This document shows, piece after piece, positions 60,672 through 64,000 of a stretch of DNA of 64,000 nucleotides (position 1 is its first letter; every line of letters starts with the position of its first letter). Position numbers and translations under genes: made by a program. The stretch is from Iris pallida (lineage: Eukaryota; Streptophyta; Magnoliopsida; Asparagales; Iridaceae): NCBI GenBank assembly GCA_029216955.1, contig JANAVB010042357.1, positions 35,179 to 99,178 of the forward strand. The letters are read 5' to 3'. The notes beneath the pieces are model-generated. The model was not told the DNA's origin. It did not search any database and worked only from the letters and a program-made list of their open reading frames with translations.

Positions 60672-63600
60672 TGTAGCTCCCCTTCCCGAAAAATTTAGAA
60701 ATATTTTTGTTATTATTTATTTTATTCGAATTGTGATTTTTAGATTTTATAAATAACTAGTTAGTTAATTATTACGGTAGATGACTTTAGCCATGATGGA
60801 GTTTTGAAGTACAAGACGGCTAAGAATCATGGCACGGATAGTGCAGTAGCGTGCTTTGACTAGTGTATAGCCATGGTAGGAGAATACAAAGCTATAGGAG
60901 TGTCCTAACTAGGAAAACCAGGCCAAGTTGTGACTTAACCCATACCGAAGAGATTTTATTTATTATTTAATTATATTATTGAGTTTTTAGGAATTCGGTT
61001 GTACCGAACCTGTCCAGATTGGACCCAAATCAAATCCAAGCCCATGTAGTCATGTAGTGGGACCAAATATGGCCTTGTAGACATGTTTGGTAAATGCAAA
61101 TATTTTGTATATATATTTTAGGAGTTGGCAATTATTTTCTAAATATTTATTACATGTAAATTATAGGTATTATTAATATTAAAGAGCGTTTTAGAATATT
61201 TAACGATTTTTTGGGGCCCAATAATGGGAGTATATGATATGCCCATCCAGGAGTTACTATTGAATTATTTTAATTACCAGTGGAATTATTATTATTAATA
61301 ATATTATTATTGTGATTATTGAGAATAAACTATTTATTATTATTAGTTAATTTTAATTTATTCTTTATCAAAAGAATAAATATATGTGTAAATGTGTATG
61401 TGTGTATATATAAATATAGGTGTGTATGTTTATGTCTATATAAATATATATATTCAGGCATGTATGTATACGTATATATACGTGAGCGTATATATACGTT
61501 ATATGTATATAATAGATATAAGAATAAAAAAGAAAAAAAAGAAATTAAAAGCAATGAAATCCCAGCCAAACCATGCTAGGCCGAACCCCAGTAGCAGCAG
61601 TGGGCCCAGCCCAGAACCCTCCCCAGCCCAGGCCAGCAATCCCAAACCAGTCCTCAACTGAAGTTAACCAAGTCATTGCTGAGTTCCCTAGTTGCATGCA
61701 CTAATGGCTGGATTTGCATTTGCAACTAGACATTCCCTTTCAGGGACCTTGCTGCAACTTTGCAAAAGTTAGCAGAAACAAGCCTGTCCCCAACCCGACC
61801 CGAGCTTATTCTACGCACAGCGTGTATATACTCAGACCGAGAGATCGAGAGAGTTATCTCTCGAAAACACGAAAACCCTAAGAACCTAGCGCCGACCCCA
61901 ACCCAGGTGGTTGCGCCCCCCCTCCCGCCGCTGGCCGGCCACCGCGGGCGGCCGTCGCCGACGACCCGCGCGCACGCGGACATCAGAACCAAGGCAGCAG
62001 CAGCGACAGAAATCGGATACTTTTGAGGTAAATTTCTCCCACCTCGTTCAACTATTTTCCGACCTACAAAGTCCTACGTGTTTACAACATATACGGCTAG
62101 CAATCCCTTCAAATAGTTTCCCTTAAATCGCACAATGTGCGATGGTAATCGAGTTCAAAAACTTGAAAAAGATTAGTTTTATGAAATATTGAAACAGGGA
62201 ACAAAACAGTTTTCACACCTATTTGGAAGGCCGATCTTGGTCGAACCGTTGAGAAATCTAGGAAACTAATTAACAACAGTTTAGACAACCTAATTGCGAA
62301 GAAAACTTCATTATTAGTTTTATTTATCGAGGATTAGACAGTAGTGGAAATCAGATTAAAAATAAAAAAAAACATGAAAAACAGTTTTTGAAAAACATAG
62401 AAATCCTTCGATACGACGTACGTCCCGCAATTTCGGGTGACATGGTCGCGAACCGAAAGCATCGAAAGGTGTGCAACGGCTTCATGGTCGTGTGGGCTTT
62501 GACGGAATTCAAATTGGTAGCGTGTGCACGACGAATTTGATGCGTATCCGTCGAAATTTATCGTATCGGCCTCTGTACAAGTTTCGTAATTATTTTGTGC
62601 ACGTTCATCAGAACGAGACGAAACTTACGCCAATAGGACCGTATCGTTTTTCTGGTCCTGTATACCAAGTTTGGTCCAATTCTGAGACAGTGGAATCGGA
62701 ACGCCGTTTTGCGGGCCCCACGGTCCGACTCAACGGGCGATTTTGTGCACGGTCCGCCGGAATCCAACTCTGGACATACGATTGAGTTTTATCAAAAAAC
62801 TGGACCTGTTGACATATAGTTTGATGACTTTAGAGACCGTTGACTCTGGCACGCTTTTTGGTGCAAAGCGGGTCCAACGACGGACACCGTTTTGACCCAA
62901 AATTACCGTTTTGCCCCTGTGTCCAGAATTGGACTTAAGGACAGGCGATTCTAGCTAATTTGACTATTCTGAGAATGTTGGTACTGTTTATTTTAGCATC
63001 TGGAGACTTCTGCATGTGTTGACTGATTGTGGCTCATACAGTGGTATAGTATTATTGGTTTCACCCAACTAAGGACCTCAGGCAAGTGCACTTTCTGATT
63101 GCTTTCGATTCATAGTAGTCTTTTCATTTCATATTTATACATATTCTTGCTGCTTGTTGACACGATCGTCACACGGAGTAGTCGGGAGGGGAAATATCTC
63201 AGTATACATGTGGACTACCCAGAACTATCCCAATATGTCTAATCTTGACTGATAGCAGCTGCACACACGACACGTGCAGGGTGCCGTATTTACCCCTACC
63301 CATTCACATGTTGAAAATGATATTTCACACCACATAGGTAGATGTCTTTTATTTTTTCTTTTTCTCCACCGTGCCATGTCTTCAGTACTTTCCAGTTTTT
63401 ATATCTCATATGTTAATTTTCATGTCTTGTTAATTCTATTGTGTTTTCGCATTGCCGTCGGTTTGGTACATGTTCCATTCCTGACTGGAAACCATCATTT
63501 TCAGGTTTATCTGTGGGTTTACTTAGCTTGGAAGATTCGGGTGTACTTGTAGACAAAACCTAGAAATAGATTTGTATCATTTCTATTAACTGTGAGAATT

Positions 63601-63785
63601 GTGTATTTTCTTTAAATATAAATATTATAATATGTATAAACTTAGAAATATGAATGAGCAGCAAATAGTATTTTTGTGATTTTGAGCATTTATTTCTTGC
63701 GGGCTTGACAGCATTCTACCGTCGACTCTGCGGGTAGGCTGGCTTGGACACGTTTCGTATCCGAAAGCGGGTGCAGGTCGTGACA
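60672..63785 (+). repeat. 3' LTR of element D
   Basis: 3114 bp and closely similar to 53792-56894, with small indels and substitutions. It has an AT-rich palindromic field at 61379-61510 and ends GGGTGCAGGTCGTGACA before the CCAAG duplication. Confidence 0.9.
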
Positions 63786-64000
63786 CCAAGTGGTAAGAGC
63801 CTCTAACACCCTCAAATTTTCCATTTCTTATTGTAGATGCATTCATTTAGGGTCCCCATGGCATTAGAAAAAATTTGGGTCAAGTTCGAATTCGTTGAGG
63901 TGCATATCACGAGAATATCGATACGCACATCAGTATTCGACGAAATGTCTCTTGGACTTGTGATATATTTTTATTTTTAGTTATAAGTAGTTATTGTGGA
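63786..64000 (+). repeat. Third LTR of element A, right part (runs off window)
   Basis: Begins with the duplicated CCAAG and continues 'tggtaagagcctctaacacc', matching 5439 and 49810 onward. The window ends about 40 bp before the position where the other two LTRs differ by 2.9 kb, so the form of this LTR is unknown. Confidence 0.85.

Larger units (their letters stand above)
53792..63785 (+). mobile_element. Element D: non-coding LTR retrotransposon
   Basis: Flanked by the duplication CCAAG (53787-53791 and 63786-63790). LTRs 53792-56894 and 60672-63785 surround a 3.8-kb interior with no recognisable gag or pol. It has a leader, hairpin and polypurine tract like those of A and Z, so it can only be mobilised in trans. 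It is younger than the A LTR it interrupts. Confidence 0.9.

Noticed and set aside
61466..61504. Palindromic TATACGTATATATACG tract as a possible replication origin or cruciform signal
   Set aside because: It is part of an AT microsatellite that differs between the two D LTRs; nothing else supports a function.

Overview
This window is plant nuclear DNA from a repeat-dense region. It is built almost entirely of transposable elements inserted into one another. The evidence for a land-plant genome is the presence of Ty3/gypsy elements with long LTRs (including a Tat-lineage element with a second, archaeal-type RNase H), a complete CACTA (En/Spm) element carrying TNP2-like and TNPA/Ptta-like genes with typical plant introns, and a gene resembling the plant mobile domain (PMD) family. 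I see no convincing host gene, no rRNA or tRNA gene and no CRISPR array. The species cannot be named from the sequence alone.

Layout, left to right. Positions 1-3701 hold the truncated 3' end of a Tekay/Del-like Ty3/gypsy element (called Z): an integrase tail, a polypurine tract and one 3.0-kb LTR. Positions 3702-4840 are the only stretch outside a recognised element; they contain a 210-bp tandem duplication. From 4841 to the window end runs a non-autonomous LTR family, A, in an LTR-internal-LTR-internal-LTR tandem arrangement (LTRs start at 4841, 49223 and 53191). A encodes only a ~229-aa Gag-like protein with two CCHC zinc knuckles and no pol.

Within the first A internal region sits element B (10704-48186, target duplication GTCTT). 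B is another Gag-only derivative with a remnant integrase tail. Within B's 5' LTR sits element C (13206-41661, target duplication ACGGG), a Tat-lineage Ty3/gypsy element with gag-pro-RT-RNaseH-aRNaseH-integrase, a tRNA-Arg-type primer site, and an antisense gene between pol and the 3' LTR. Within that antisense gene sits a 9.9-kb CACTA transposon (25302-35199, target duplication GTG), and inside the CACTA element is a ~0.5-kb TATCGG-rich MITE-like insert. Within the third A LTR sits a non-coding LTR element, D (53792-63785, target duplication CCAAG). The insertion order A, then B, then C, then CACTA, then MITE follows from nesting. The second A copy supplies the uninterrupted version of the B target site.

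The genes belong to parasites rather than to a host pathway. Element C once made its own Gag-Pol but now has at least seven in-frame stops in pol and one in gag. CACTA has an apparently intact five-exon TNPA-like gene beside a TNP2 transposase broken by three stops and a frameshift. A, B and D depend on enzymes supplied in trans, most plausibly by Z-like relatives that share LTR-end motifs.

The most unusual signals are: an array of five hairpins just downstream of element C's pol, with the same 20-nt loop and different but perfectly or nearly complementary stems; an antisense PMD-like/coiled-coil gene in element C with its own TATA box; minus-strand TATA boxes in both C LTRs; and a leader hairpin shared, with base-pair substitutions, between A and D.
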